Assembly (NCBI GenBank): GCA_051875715.1
Contig: JBJEHD010000044.1
Location: 1 to 59,855 of the forward strand
From: DYCT01 sp051875715
Lineage (GTDB): Bacteria; Bacteroidota; Bacteroidia; Bacteroidales; Bacteroidaceae
Length of the DNA: 59,855 nucleotides
Direction of reading: 5' to 3'
The notes under the pieces are model-generated. The model was given only the letters and a program-made list of their open reading frames with translations. It was not told where the DNA came from and did no database searches. Shown one piece after another: positions 26,161-35,369 of the stretch; positions within the stretch are counted from its first letter, which is position 1, and every line of letters starts with the position of its first letter. The position numbers and the translations under genes are program-made.

Positions 26161-27942
26161 TTATTCAGCCGTGAACCAGCGCGGGTCGCCGGCCTTGTTG
26201 TATCCCTGGAAGAGGACGTCCTTGATGCCGAAGTTGCCGTTGGCGGCATCCTGGAACAAGGCCTTGGCCGAGCCTTCGTAGTCGTTGAAGCCTTCGATGG
26301 CGTTGCCCTTCGTCTGATCCCAGTCGGTGGTCTTGTACGAATCCTGGATGTTGAACGAACCGCCGTTGGCCTTGTTGCGTCCGCCCTTGGCAGCCGCCAG
26401 GGTCTTGCTGACGATGGTGTTGGCGATGGTCACCACGGCGCCGCCCGTATCCTTGAAGTCGATGAAGTACTGGCCTTCGCCTACGATGCCGTAGAACGTA
26501 CACTGGTTGATGTCGATGCCTTGCGTACCGATTGTCGTACTGTTCTCGAACTGCATGAAGCTCTTCATCGGGCTGAGGAAGTTGTAGAGGGTGGAGTTCG
26601 TGAACTCAATCTTGTCGATGGAGCCTTCGCCGGCCTTGGCCTGCATGAAACTGTAGTTGTTGCCTCCGAAGTCGTGAATCAAGCAGTTGTTCACCTTCAC
26701 GGTGTTGATGAGGCAGTTCTTGCTCTGCAGACGGACGAGGCAACGCTGGTAGTTGCGCAGTTCGCAGTCGTCGAACGAGAAGTGTCCGATGTTGAACGAT
26801 TCGCCGCTGCCGGAGTCGAGGATGGACAAGACGTTCTCCGTCCCGACGATGGAACCGTCGATGACGAGGTTGTAGAACGTGATGGCTTCGTGCTTGCCCG
26901 GCACTTTCAGGCCGGTGGTGCCGATGCCGCTTTCGCCCATGCCGCCGAGGTAGAGTGTCGGACGATCGCCGCCGCCCATACCGTAGAAGTTGACGGACAG
27001 ACCGCTCGGGATTTGCAGCGAGCCGGCTGCTTCGTCAAGTACCTCGACGGAGAGCACCTCGTTCGTAGCCTCGTCGATGGTCTTGTTCACCTTGTGCACG
27101 TACCAGAAGGCACCTGCCGGGAATGTGAGCGTGATGGTCTGGGTGTTCTCGGCCGAGACGGCGTTTTCAGCCACGTATTGGTCGATGAGGTACTGCGTGA
27201 GCGGGTTCTCAGCCGTGATGGCGATGGTGGCGTTCGATTCGGGGATGCCGGCGTTGGTCTGGAATTCCACGTATCCCTTGATGTCGTCGTTGTTCATCAG
27301 GTATACCGTGTAGCGCGTCAGCGGGGTCAGGCCGGTGATGGTGATCGAGCAGTTGGTCTTGTCCTCGTCGGTCAGGCTTACTTCGCGGGCCTGGTCGGTC
27401 AGCATGTTTCCTTCTGCATCGTGCGGGATGACTTGGACGTGCGTCAGCGTATAGCCGTTGCTCCACGTGAAGGTCATGGAGTTTTCGGTCTTCACGTAGT
27501 CGGTCACGATTTGCTCCTTCTTCGTCTTGAAGTAGCGTTTCTCGGTGTAGGCCCACTTCGATTCCTTTCCGTTCAGGTCCTTCGACTTCATACGGATGTA
27601 GTACTTCGTGTCCTTCTGCAGGCCGCTAATGGTGCAGGGCGTCGTCTTGATGCTTTTGTCTTCGCCATACACCAGGGCGTTGTCGCCGTGCATGGGCACT
27701 TCGTCATACAGCGTGTCGGTGCTGACCTCGATGACGTAGTAGTCTGTCTGCGTGGTGCGTTTGAAGGTAACCTTGGCTTCGTAGAGGTCGGCCTCCACAG
27801 CCAGGCTGTTGGTGCGGAACAGGCGGTCGTGGCTTTCGTCCACTTCCCAGTCGTTGGCATCGTCGCAGGAGGTGATGCCTGTGCCGGCCAGGAGCAGGGC
27901 AGCTCCGGCCAGCATCATGTATTTGAATTGATTCAGTTTCAT
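26161..27942 (-). CDS. Surface lipoprotein with FN3-like, DUF4957 and DUF5123-like domains
   Basis: A 593-residue lipoprotein: lipobox GITSC with cysteine 26, then acidic residues compatible with surface export. Residues about 40-240 form FN3-like beta domains, and about 300-593 a right-handed beta-helix resembling DUF4957/DUF5123 (CLINTVKVNNCLIHDFGGNN, TIANTIVSKT). Such proteins sit next to SusD in many pectin loci and are expected to be surface glycan-binding proteins or inactive lyase-like proteins; I see no catalytic motif. It is the last gene of the SusC-SusD operon, 21 bp after SusD, and is followed by a terminator. Confidence 0.82.
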   Translation of the reverse strand: MKLNQFKYMMLAGAALLLAGTGITSCDDANDWEVDESHDRLFRTNSLAVEADLYEAKVTFKRTTQTDYYVIEVSTDTLYDEVPMHGDNALVYGEDKSIKTTPCTISGLQKDTKYYIRMKSKDLNGKESKWAYTEKRYFKTKKEQIVTDYVKTENSMTFTWSNGYTLTHVQVIPHDAEGNMLTDQAREVSLTDEDKTNCSITITGLTPLTRYTVYLMNNDDIKGYVEFQTNAGIPESNATIAITAENPLTQYLIDQYVAENAVSAENTQTITLTFPAGAFWYVHKVNKTIDEATNEVLSVEVLDEAAGSLQIPSGLSVNFYGMGGGDRPTLYLGGMGESGIGTTGLKVPGKHEAITFYNLVIDGSIVGTENVLSILDSGSGESFNIGHFSFDDCELRNYQRCLVRLQSKNCLINTVKVNNCLIHDFGGNNYSFMQAKAGEGSIDKIEFTNSTLYNFLSPMKSFMQFENSTTIGTQGIDINQCTFYGIVGEGQYFIDFKDTGGAVVTIANTIVSKTLAAAKGGRNKANGGSFNIQDSYKTTDWDQTKGNAIEGFNDYEGSAKALFQDAANGNFGIKDVLFQGYNKAGDPRWFTAE

Positions 27943-27963
27943 AAATGCTTTTGTTTGATTCGA

Positions 27964-29916
27964 TTAGTAACCGTAGGAGTTCTGGATGGCGTTTTTCGAG
28001 TCGCTGATTGACGTGTTGCCGAGCGGGAGCAGGTGACGGCCTACGACGCCGCTTTCTTCACCGGTCAGTCCGGCACTGATGAACACGAGGTAGCCGGCGT
28101 TCTTTCCCTTGTCGTCTTTCTGGAACCAGTCGACCTTCTCGTAGCCCGTCTCGTCGGCCGGTGCACCATACCAGCATACGCTGCTCATGTCGATGATGCT
28201 GTTGCCGTTCTCGTCGGTGGTCAGTTTGTAGTAGAGCACTTCGGGGGCACGTTCGCCGCTGAATCGGTTCTTCGAGCCTGCATTCATGCTGGCGTAGTCC
28301 TTGGCCATCTGGGTGATGCAACGGTCGTAGAGCAAGCCCCAGCGTACGAGGTCGTATTTGCGGATGCCTTCGCCGGCCAACTCCCAGGCACGTTCCTGCA
28401 CCAGTGTTTCGAAGAAGCCCACTTTGGCGATGTACTTGTCCACCTCGCTGTCGGCCAGTGTCTTGTCGGCAAAAGCACGTTCGTGAACCAGTTTCAGGGC
28501 ATCGGTCGCACTCAGGTTCTTGGCGGGGCCGGCCACGGTGGCGTCTTGCTTGAGTTCATACAGGGCTTCGGCGTACATCAGCAGCACGTCGGCGTAGCGC
28601 ATCACAATCCAGTTGACGCCATAGCCCACCTTGTCGGTCGAGGCCTGTACGACGTTCAGCCAGGCGGAGTTCTTCTCCATCTTGCGCACGTCCCATTTGC
28701 CTACGTAGATGCCGAAGGGCGCGTTGGCCTGCATGGTTTCTTCGGTCTTGCCGGCCAGGGTGGTGCTTGCCTTGATTTCGAACGGGGCGAAGGTCACGTC
28801 GCGGCGCAGGTCGTTGCGATGGTACGACATGAGGTGCATACCGGTCAGTTTCACCTTACCGGACGAGTTGCCCTTCACGCCGAAGCGGTTGCTCGATCCG
28901 TTGATGCGCACACCGGCGGTGTAGCCCATTTCGCCCGAGTAGTTCAGTCCGTGGGCCACCTCGAAGAGGTTCTCGTTGGAGGGTTCGGCCTTCATCATGT
29001 TGCTGTTGGTCCAGAGGTCGTCGAACGAGGGGTTCAGCTGGTGCGTGCCGTTGCTGATGATGGCGGCGGTGTGGTCGAGGGCCGTCTGATAGAGTTCAGC
29101 GCGTTTCTCGGCACCCGGACGCTGGGTCGGGTAGGTGGGGTCGCTGTGCTCGGCCAGGGTCTCATAGCCTTCCTTGGCGCTTTCGCGGATGGAGTAGCCG
29201 GCATAGGCCAGGGCGATGCGGGCGGCCAGGCCATGGGCAAAGCCTTTGGTCACGTGTTCGGCCGTGTAGCCTTCTTCGCCAATCCAGGGCAGGAAGGGGA
29301 TGGCTTCTTCCTTCAGTTCCTTGAGCAAACGTTCCATGATTTCGTCGCGGTCGGTCTTGCCTACGTACATGTTCGAACCGTCGGGCTGCGTGGTTTCCCA
29401 CTTCACGGGGATGTCGCCGTAGTTCTTGATGAGGTCGTAGTAGATCATGGCGCGGAGAGTGATGGCTTCGGCCTTATACCGTCTCATCTTGGCGATTTCG
29501 GTCGAACTGCCGGACTCGAGCACCTGGCTGTTTTCCACGCCCTTGATGACGGTGGTGGCGTTTTCAGCGATTTCGTACATGGCGGACCAGTTCTTGTCCA
29601 ACTTGTCCCAAGCGGGCGTGGCGTTGTAGTTGCAGGCGCCGCGTTCGTTGTTCGAGTGGGTTTCCTCGGTGGTCTTGTAGGCGTCCACCAGTTCGATGTC
29701 CGAGTTGGTGCAGAAGTTCAAGGGGAGGCGGCAGCCGTAGGTGTTGTCTACGGTCAGTCCGGCGTATACTTTGTTCAGCACCTTTTGTGCGTCGCTTTCT
29801 TTCTGGAACGGGTCGGTCATTTCCGACGGGGAACTTTGGTCCAGGAAGTCGGAGCAGGAGGCGGCCATGCTCATCAGGCCGATTCCTAAAACGTATGTTG
29901 CTATTTTTTTCATCAT
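27964..29916 (-). CDS. SusD/RagB family nutrient-binding outer membrane lipoprotein
   Basis: A 650-residue SusD-type lipoprotein with lipobox MAASC (cysteine 21) followed by SDFLDQSSPSEM, and TPR-like helices further on. It forms the lid over the partner SusC barrel and captures glycan oligomers. It lies 29 bp after susC on the same strand, the canonical order. The adjacent divergent genes encode pectate lyases, so pectin-type oligosaccharides are the likely ligand. Substrate is inferred from context only. Confidence 0.95.
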   Translation of the reverse strand: MMKKIATYVLGIGLMSMAASCSDFLDQSSPSEMTDPFQKESDAQKVLNKVYAGLTVDNTYGCRLPLNFCTNSDIELVDAYKTTEETHSNNERGACNYNATPAWDKLDKNWSAMYEIAENATTVIKGVENSQVLESGSSTEIAKMRRYKAEAITLRAMIYYDLIKNYGDIPVKWETTQPDGSNMYVGKTDRDEIMERLLKELKEEAIPFLPWIGEEGYTAEHVTKGFAHGLAARIALAYAGYSIRESAKEGYETLAEHSDPTYPTQRPGAEKRAELYQTALDHTAAIISNGTHQLNPSFDDLWTNSNMMKAEPSNENLFEVAHGLNYSGEMGYTAGVRINGSSNRFGVKGNSSGKVKLTGMHLMSYHRNDLRRDVTFAPFEIKASTTLAGKTEETMQANAPFGIYVGKWDVRKMEKNSAWLNVVQASTDKVGYGVNWIVMRYADVLLMYAEALYELKQDATVAGPAKNLSATDALKLVHERAFADKTLADSEVDKYIAKVGFFETLVQERAWELAGEGIRKYDLVRWGLLYDRCITQMAKDYASMNAGSKNRFSGERAPEVLYYKLTTDENGNSIIDMSSVCWYGAPADETGYEKVDWFQKDDKGKNAGYLVFISAGLTGEESGVVGRHLLPLGNTSISDSKNAIQNSYGY

Positions 29917-29945
29917 ATCTGTTTTTCCTTAAATAGATGGTAGGT

Positions 29946-32900
29946 TTAGAATGTCACATTGATGCCTCCTACGTAGGAGCGGCTCTTCGGATAGGCTGCA
30001 TAGTCGATGCCCGGAGTCATCGGGGTGGTCGTACAGCAGTCCACTTCGGGGTCTACGCCCGAGTACTTCGTGATGCAGCACAGGTTGTAGCCGGTGAAGT
30101 AGAGGCGAACGTTCTTCAGGAATATCTTGTTGACCCACTTCTTCGGAAGCGTGTAGCCGATGGTGACGTTGTTCAGACGCAGGAACGAACCGTCTTCCAA
30201 GGCCCAGTCCACGAGGGGCATGGTGGTGGCACCGGCCGGATTCCACATGGCTGCGCTGCCGTTCAGCTCGTTCAGGCGGGCGATGGTGGCGTCGGCACCC
30301 AGTTCCTTGATGGAGGCACTGCTCAGCAGGCTGGTGCCGTTGGCCGGGTCAATCCACGTGTAGCGGCTGCCCAGGGCGAACTCGCTGTTGACGTTCCACT
30401 GCTTGGACGAGCCGCTATAGAAGCTGGAGCGCAGTTTGGTGGCGTTCACAATCTTGTTGCCCAACGAGTAGTTGAAGAACACGGTGAAGTCCAGTCCCTT
30501 CCAGTTGCCGTTGAGGCCGAAGCCGCCCGAGATTTTCGGTACGGTGTTGCCCAGGCGTTTCTTTTCGTAGGTAGCACTGATGACCTTGCCGTTGTCGTCG
30601 GTTTCGACCGAGGTCGGTTTCAGTTTGATGGAGCCGGGGTATACCTTGCCGCCGATGAGGGCCGAGTTGTTGGGTACGTTGTCCTTCAACGTGTAGGTAC
30701 CTTTCTCAGCATCGAAGGTGAAGTCATCGGCGGTATAGAAGCCGGCGGTCTCATAGCCGTACACTTCGCCAAGGCGTCCGCCTTCTTCGAGCAGGAAGTC
30801 TTCGACACCGGCCACGGCCGTTCCGTCCCACTTGCTGCTCTGCCAGTATTTCGATCCGTTCAGTTTGTCAATCTTACCTTTATTATAGGAAATGTTGAAG
30901 TTGAAGTTCAGGTTGAAGTCCTTCTTGTCCACCAGGACGGCGTCCATCTGGAATTCTACACCCTTGTTCGAGGTCTGTCCGCTGTTCTGGTACTGATAGC
31001 TGTAGCCGGAGGCCGGGTTGACGGTCGACTTCATCAAGAGGTCCTTCGTGGTGTTCCAATAGAAGTCCAACGATCCGGACAGACGGTTGTTCCAGAATCC
31101 CCAGTCGATACCGATGTTGCGTGAGATGGTGGTTTCCCATTTCAGGTCGGGGTTGGACAGCACGCTGGAGCGTTGCAGGATGACGGCTGGCGATTCGTTC
31201 CAATAGATGCTCTTGTCGGAGGTTTCGCCCAGGGCGTAGGTGGTGTACATCGATCCGCTGGGAATGCGGTTGTTACCCGAGGTACCATAGCTCAGACGCA
31301 GTTTCAGGTTCGAGAGCCAGTCCTTGGTGTTGCTCATGAAGTCTTCGTCCATGATGCGCCATGCGAGGGCGGCGGAGGGGAAGTAGCCCCAGCGGTTGCC
31401 GTCGGCGAATTTCGACGAACCGTCGGCACGCATCGTCACGGTCAGCAAGTAGCGGTCCATGAGGGTGTAGTTGATACGTCCGAAGAACGAGAGCAGGTTG
31501 TCTTTGATGCCGATGTAGCTGCTGGTGGGCAGGGCCGTTCCCTTGCCGAGTGCGGCCAGGATTTCATCGCTGGTGGCGTCTTTGTCGAAGTCCACGCTGG
31601 TCATGTAGCGGCTCTTGTCCTGGCTGCTCGACCATTCCTGACCGATCATGACGTTCAGGCGGTCTTTGCCGAAGAGTTTCTTCACGTCGTAGGTGATGGT
31701 GTTGGCGTTGCGCCATTCGGTGTTCTTGGTGCTGGTCAGGTAGGCCTGCGGCAGACCGGCGTGGCCGAACTTGGAGTTCTGCGTGGCCTTGTAGCCCCAC
31801 ACTTGGTCTACGTCCTTGTTGTTCCAGCGGTAGCCGAACTCGCTGCGGAATTTCCATCCCTTGAAGGGCTTCCAGTTGATGCCGATGTTGTAGTTCTGCT
31901 GGAACTTGTTTTGGGTCTTGTAGGTGGCGTCGAGGCGTTCGGACGGTGTGTAGCGCACGTTCGAGGTGTTTTCGTCGTCGTCGTCGCCTGCACCGAAACT
32001 TTCAATCGGGGCGTGGATGACGCTGCGTGCCACGAGCGAGTACGACTTCGAGTTTTCGTTGTCGGCACCGCCGCTCAGACCGTCGATGGTCTGCTGGATG
32101 AGGCGTGCGTTGAAGTCGACGCTCAGCCACTTGTTGATGTCGCCGCTGATTTTGGCGTTGATGTTGTTCTTCTGGAAGCCCGAACCGCGCATGATGCTGG
32201 TCTCCTGGTTGTGGGCGTAGCTGATGTTGTACTTGATTTCCTTCGTGCCGCCGCTGATGCTGACGTTGTACTGCTGCTGGCTTCCGGTACGTCCGAACAC
32301 GTCTTCCTGGTGGTTGCTTCCGGCCACCGATTTCCAGATGTCGAGGTCTTCGTACACGCCGTAGTAGTTGCCGCTCTGGTCCAGTTCGTACTGCCACAGG
32401 GCGTATTCGTACGGGCTGAGCACATCTACTTGTCCCACGGCCTTACGGGCACCCCACGAGGCGCCGAAGTTCACTTCCGTTTTTCCTTCCTTACCACTCT
32501 TGGTGGTGATGATGATGACACCGTTGGCACCGCGGGCACCGTAGATGGCGGTCGAGGAGGCATCCTTCAGCACGTCGACGGTCTGGATGTCGGTCGGGGC
32601 GATGTCGGAGATGCTGCTTACCGGGAATCCGTCGACGATGTAGAGCGGCGAGTTGTCTTGCGAGAGCGAACCGCCACCACGCACGCGGATTTTCACGTCA
32701 GCGTCGGGCGAACCTTCCGTCGTGGTGATTTGCACACCGGCCATCTTGCCTTGCAGGGCCTCCGATGCGCTCGACACAGGGATGGACTCCAGTTGCTTGG
32801 CGCTGACCGAAGAAACCGAACCGGTCAGGTCCTTCTTCGACACCGTGCCGTAACCAATGACCACCACCTCTTCCAGTGCCTGGGCATCGTCTTCGAGGGT

Positions 32901-33188
32901 GACGTTGATTTTCGTTTTTCCTTTCACACTGATTTCTTGGGTCTTCATACCGATGTAGGAGATGACCAGGGCATGTTTGCCCGAGACTTTCAGGGAGAAG
33001 TTTCCGTCGAAATCCGTGATGGTTCCGTTGGTGGTACCTTTCTCCAGCACGGAGGCACCGATGACGGGCTCTCCGCTCTTGTCTTTCACATTACCTGTGA
33101 GGTTGACTGTCTGCGCCGATACGCTGAGCGATATTGCCGCCACGAGCAGGAACAGCAAAGAGCGCATGTTTTTCACTTTGTTAGACAT
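29946..33188 (-). CDS. SusC/RagA family TonB-linked outer membrane transporter
   Basis: A 1,080-residue TonB-dependent receptor: signal peptide (SLLFLLVAAISLSVSAQ), a carboxypeptidase-like regulatory domain (NLTGNVKDKSGEPVIGASVL), a plug domain with IRVRGGGSLSQDNSPLYIVD, and a 22-stranded beta-barrel. There is no STN domain before the carboxypeptidase-like domain, which argues against ECF sigma/anti-sigma control. No hybrid two-component or other regulator gene is present nearby. The open frame begins at 33281, but the -7 box at 33247-33254 lies inside it, so MSNKVKNMR at 33188 is the start. Confidence 0.96.
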   Translation of the reverse strand: MSNKVKNMRSLLFLLVAAISLSVSAQTVNLTGNVKDKSGEPVIGASVLEKGTTNGTITDFDGNFSLKVSGKHALVISYIGMKTQEISVKGKTKINVTLEDDAQALEEVVVIGYGTVSKKDLTGSVSSVSAKQLESIPVSSASEALQGKMAGVQITTTEGSPDADVKIRVRGGGSLSQDNSPLYIVDGFPVSSISDIAPTDIQTVDVLKDASSTAIYGARGANGVIIITTKSGKEGKTEVNFGASWGARKAVGQVDVLSPYEYALWQYELDQSGNYYGVYEDLDIWKSVAGSNHQEDVFGRTGSQQQYNVSISGGTKEIKYNISYAHNQETSIMRGSGFQKNNINAKISGDINKWLSVDFNARLIQQTIDGLSGGADNENSKSYSLVARSVIHAPIESFGAGDDDDENTSNVRYTPSERLDATYKTQNKFQQNYNIGINWKPFKGWKFRSEFGYRWNNKDVDQVWGYKATQNSKFGHAGLPQAYLTSTKNTEWRNANTITYDVKKLFGKDRLNVMIGQEWSSSQDKSRYMTSVDFDKDATSDEILAALGKGTALPTSSYIGIKDNLLSFFGRINYTLMDRYLLTVTMRADGSSKFADGNRWGYFPSAALAWRIMDEDFMSNTKDWLSNLKLRLSYGTSGNNRIPSGSMYTTYALGETSDKSIYWNESPAVILQRSSVLSNPDLKWETTISRNIGIDWGFWNNRLSGSLDFYWNTTKDLLMKSTVNPASGYSYQYQNSGQTSNKGVEFQMDAVLVDKKDFNLNFNFNISYNKGKIDKLNGSKYWQSSKWDGTAVAGVEDFLLEEGGRLGEVYGYETAGFYTADDFTFDAEKGTYTLKDNVPNNSALIGGKVYPGSIKLKPTSVETDDNGKVISATYEKKRLGNTVPKISGGFGLNGNWKGLDFTVFFNYSLGNKIVNATKLRSSFYSGSSKQWNVNSEFALGSRYTWIDPANGTSLLSSASIKELGADATIARLNELNGSAAMWNPAGATTMPLVDWALEDGSFLRLNNVTIGYTLPKKWVNKIFLKNVRLYFTGYNLCCITKYSGVDPEVDCCTTTPMTPGIDYAAYPKSRSYVGGINVTF

Positions 33189-33246
33189 TCTTTGAATATT
33201 AATGATTAGTAAATTGTTAATGATGTTTTCATAGTCTTTCAGTCTA

Positions 33247-33254
33247 CAAAGATA
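33247..33254 (-). promoter_or_regulatory. -7 box of the SusC operon
   Basis: The minus strand reads TATCTTTG. It sits in the 363-bp divergent gap between susC and the first pectate lyase, the most likely place for the operators of the locus; I could not define any operator there. Confidence 0.6.
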
Positions 33255-33551
33255 GTCGGTCTGACGTTGCGGCGTGTGCAATTATTGTTCATACATACGC
33301 ATAGATGCGTAAATGAGCCGTTTTTCCACCCGGATGCTTGTGCCGTCCACCATCCGCCCGGCCGGATGCGTCGGGCCGCACGGACGTTTGTCCGGGTGCT
33401 TTTGCGGCGTGGAATGCGGCTGGAAGACCTTCGGATGTGCATAAATTGGTTAAACGGGTGCAATAATTGTCTAAAAACCTTTCGTCAATAATTGAACACG
33501 CGCTTGTTCGAAAAGGCGTAATATTGCATTCAAAATGAAAAACACATCGAT

Positions 33552-35351
33552 ATGAAAACGAATTTATTACTTGGAATGCTTGCCTGTGCCTTGGGGGCCG
33601 GCAGCGTGAATGCACAGCAGATTGCCTTCCCCGGCGCGGAAGGATGGGGGCGTTTCGCCACGGGCGGACGCATGACCGACCCGACGGTGGGGAGCAAGGT
33701 CTATTACGTCACCCGCCTGGACGACTGTACCGACGCCGACCTGGTGGAGGGCACGTTGCGCTGGGCCTTGCGGGCGGGCGACGACACGCCGCGCACGGTG
33801 CTGTTCAAGGTGGCGGGCACCATCCGCCTGCAATCGAAACTCAAGTTCGACCATCCCAACGTGACCATCGCCGGACAGTCGGCACCGGGCGGCGGCATCT
33901 GCATCGCCGGTGCCAACATTTATGTGTGCAAGAGCAACGTCGTCATCCGCTACGTCCGCTTCCGGGCCGGCGACGAGGCCGACTCCAACTATTCCGCCCT
34001 CGATGTGGAGAACGTCAGCAACGTCATCATCGACCATTGCTCGTTCAGCTGGTCGATGGAGGAGAACGTGACGATGTACGACAACGACCACACCACCATG
34101 CAGTGGTGCATCCTCAGCGAACCGCTCTATATGTCGCGCCACAAGAAGGGTGAACGCGGCTATGGCTCGCAGTGGGGCGGCGAGTTCTCGTCCTACCACC
34201 ACAATCTGCTGGCCCATTGCGTCAGCCGTTCGCCGCGCGTCAACGGCGCACGCGACAAGAGCACGACCCTCGGCGCACACGACCAGTTTGTTGATACCGA
34301 GATTGCCAACAACGTCATCTACAACTGGGCCAACAAGGGCGCTGTCTACGGCGGCGAACTGGAGTCGGTCATCGAGGGCGCATACAGCCGCACCAACCTG
34401 ATGAACAACTACTACAAGCCCGGCCCCGCCACCAACCTGACGCAGGACCGCTGGTTTGCCGACCTCTCGCATACGGGAAGCAAAGCTACTGGTGCGGGGC
34501 AATGGTACATCGACGGCAATGTGTTTGAAATCAACGAGTACAAGAACGACAAGAACGCGGGCGACCATTCGGCCGTCAATGCCGACAACTGGGCCGAGGT
34601 GCTCAGCAGCAGCAAGAGGGCCGTCAACATCCGCCTGGGCAACACGCAGCAGATGATGGACTCGGTGCGCCTCTATGCCCCCTCGGCCTCGAGCGGACTG
34701 ACCCTGACCACGGCCGAACAGGCGTATGCTGACGTGGTGGCCGGTGCCGGTGCGCGCCTGCCCCGCCTCGACGAGGTGGACGCACGCATCCTGGCCGAAG
34801 CGGGCGGACGGCAGGCTCCCTGTTTCCACGGCACCTACAAGACCACCTACCTCGGCATCATCGACTCGCAAAACGACCTGCGTCCGGCCGACGCACCGGC
34901 CGACTGGACGGCCTGGCCCGACCTCAGCGTGGGGGCGGAGCCGGTGACCGATACCGACGGCGACGGTATGCCCGATGCGTGGGAAGAGGCCAACGGGTTC
35001 GACAAGGCCGATGCTTCCGACGGCATGGCCCTGGCCGCCAATGGCTACTCCAACCTGGAGAACTACCTGAACGACATCGTCAGTCAGGCCGCCTCCATTG
35101 CTGCCTCCCCGGTGCGGTCGTCTGCTGCCTTTGCCTACGAGGCCGGCACACATACGCTGACCTTTGCCGCCGACGCTCCGGTGGCTTCGGTGCAGGTGGT
35201 GGACATGAGCGGAGCCGTGCGGATGCAGGCCTGCCCGCAAACGGCCCAGGGACGCATCAGCCTGCCCGTGCTGCCTGCCGGCACCTACCTGCTGACGTGG
35301 CAGACAACCGATGGCGCTACCCGCGGACAGAAAATTCAGATTATCCGTTAA
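33552..35351 (+). CDS. Secreted pectate lyase, PL1 family, with T9SS sorting domain
   Basis: A 599-residue protein with a signal peptide ending SVNAQ (about residue 22). The parallel beta-helix catalytic domain covers about 24-420, with VIIDHCSFSWSMEEN (DH at 161-162) and the catalytic-arginine region HNLLAHCVSRSPRVNG (RSPR at 226-229). A calcium-type loop DTDGDGMPDAWEEANGFD follows, then a T9SS tail (about 525-599; VQVVDMSGAVRMQ, LPAGTYLLTW). It should cut polygalacturonan by beta-elimination at the cell surface. It is divergent from susC and followed after 18 bp by a second PL1 gene. Confidence 0.88.
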   Translation: MKTNLLLGMLACALGAGSVNAQQIAFPGAEGWGRFATGGRMTDPTVGSKVYYVTRLDDCTDADLVEGTLRWALRAGDDTPRTVLFKVAGTIRLQSKLKFDHPNVTIAGQSAPGGGICIAGANIYVCKSNVVIRYVRFRAGDEADSNYSALDVENVSNVIIDHCSFSWSMEENVTMYDNDHTTMQWCILSEPLYMSRHKKGERGYGSQWGGEFSSYHHNLLAHCVSRSPRVNGARDKSTTLGAHDQFVDTEIANNVIYNWANKGAVYGGELESVIEGAYSRTNLMNNYYKPGPATNLTQDRWFADLSHTGSKATGAGQWYIDGNVFEINEYKNDKNAGDHSAVNADNWAEVLSSSKRAVNIRLGNTQQMMDSVRLYAPSASSGLTLTTAEQAYADVVAGAGARLPRLDEVDARILAEAGGRQAPCFHGTYKTTYLGIIDSQNDLRPADAPADWTAWPDLSVGAEPVTDTDGDGMPDAWEEANGFDKADASDGMALAANGYSNLENYLNDIVSQAASIAASPVRSSAAFAYEAGTHTLTFAADAPVASVQVVDMSGAVRMQACPQTAQGRISLPVLPAGTYLLTWQTTDGATRGQKIQIIR

Positions 35352-35369
35352 CTCAATAAATCCCAAAAA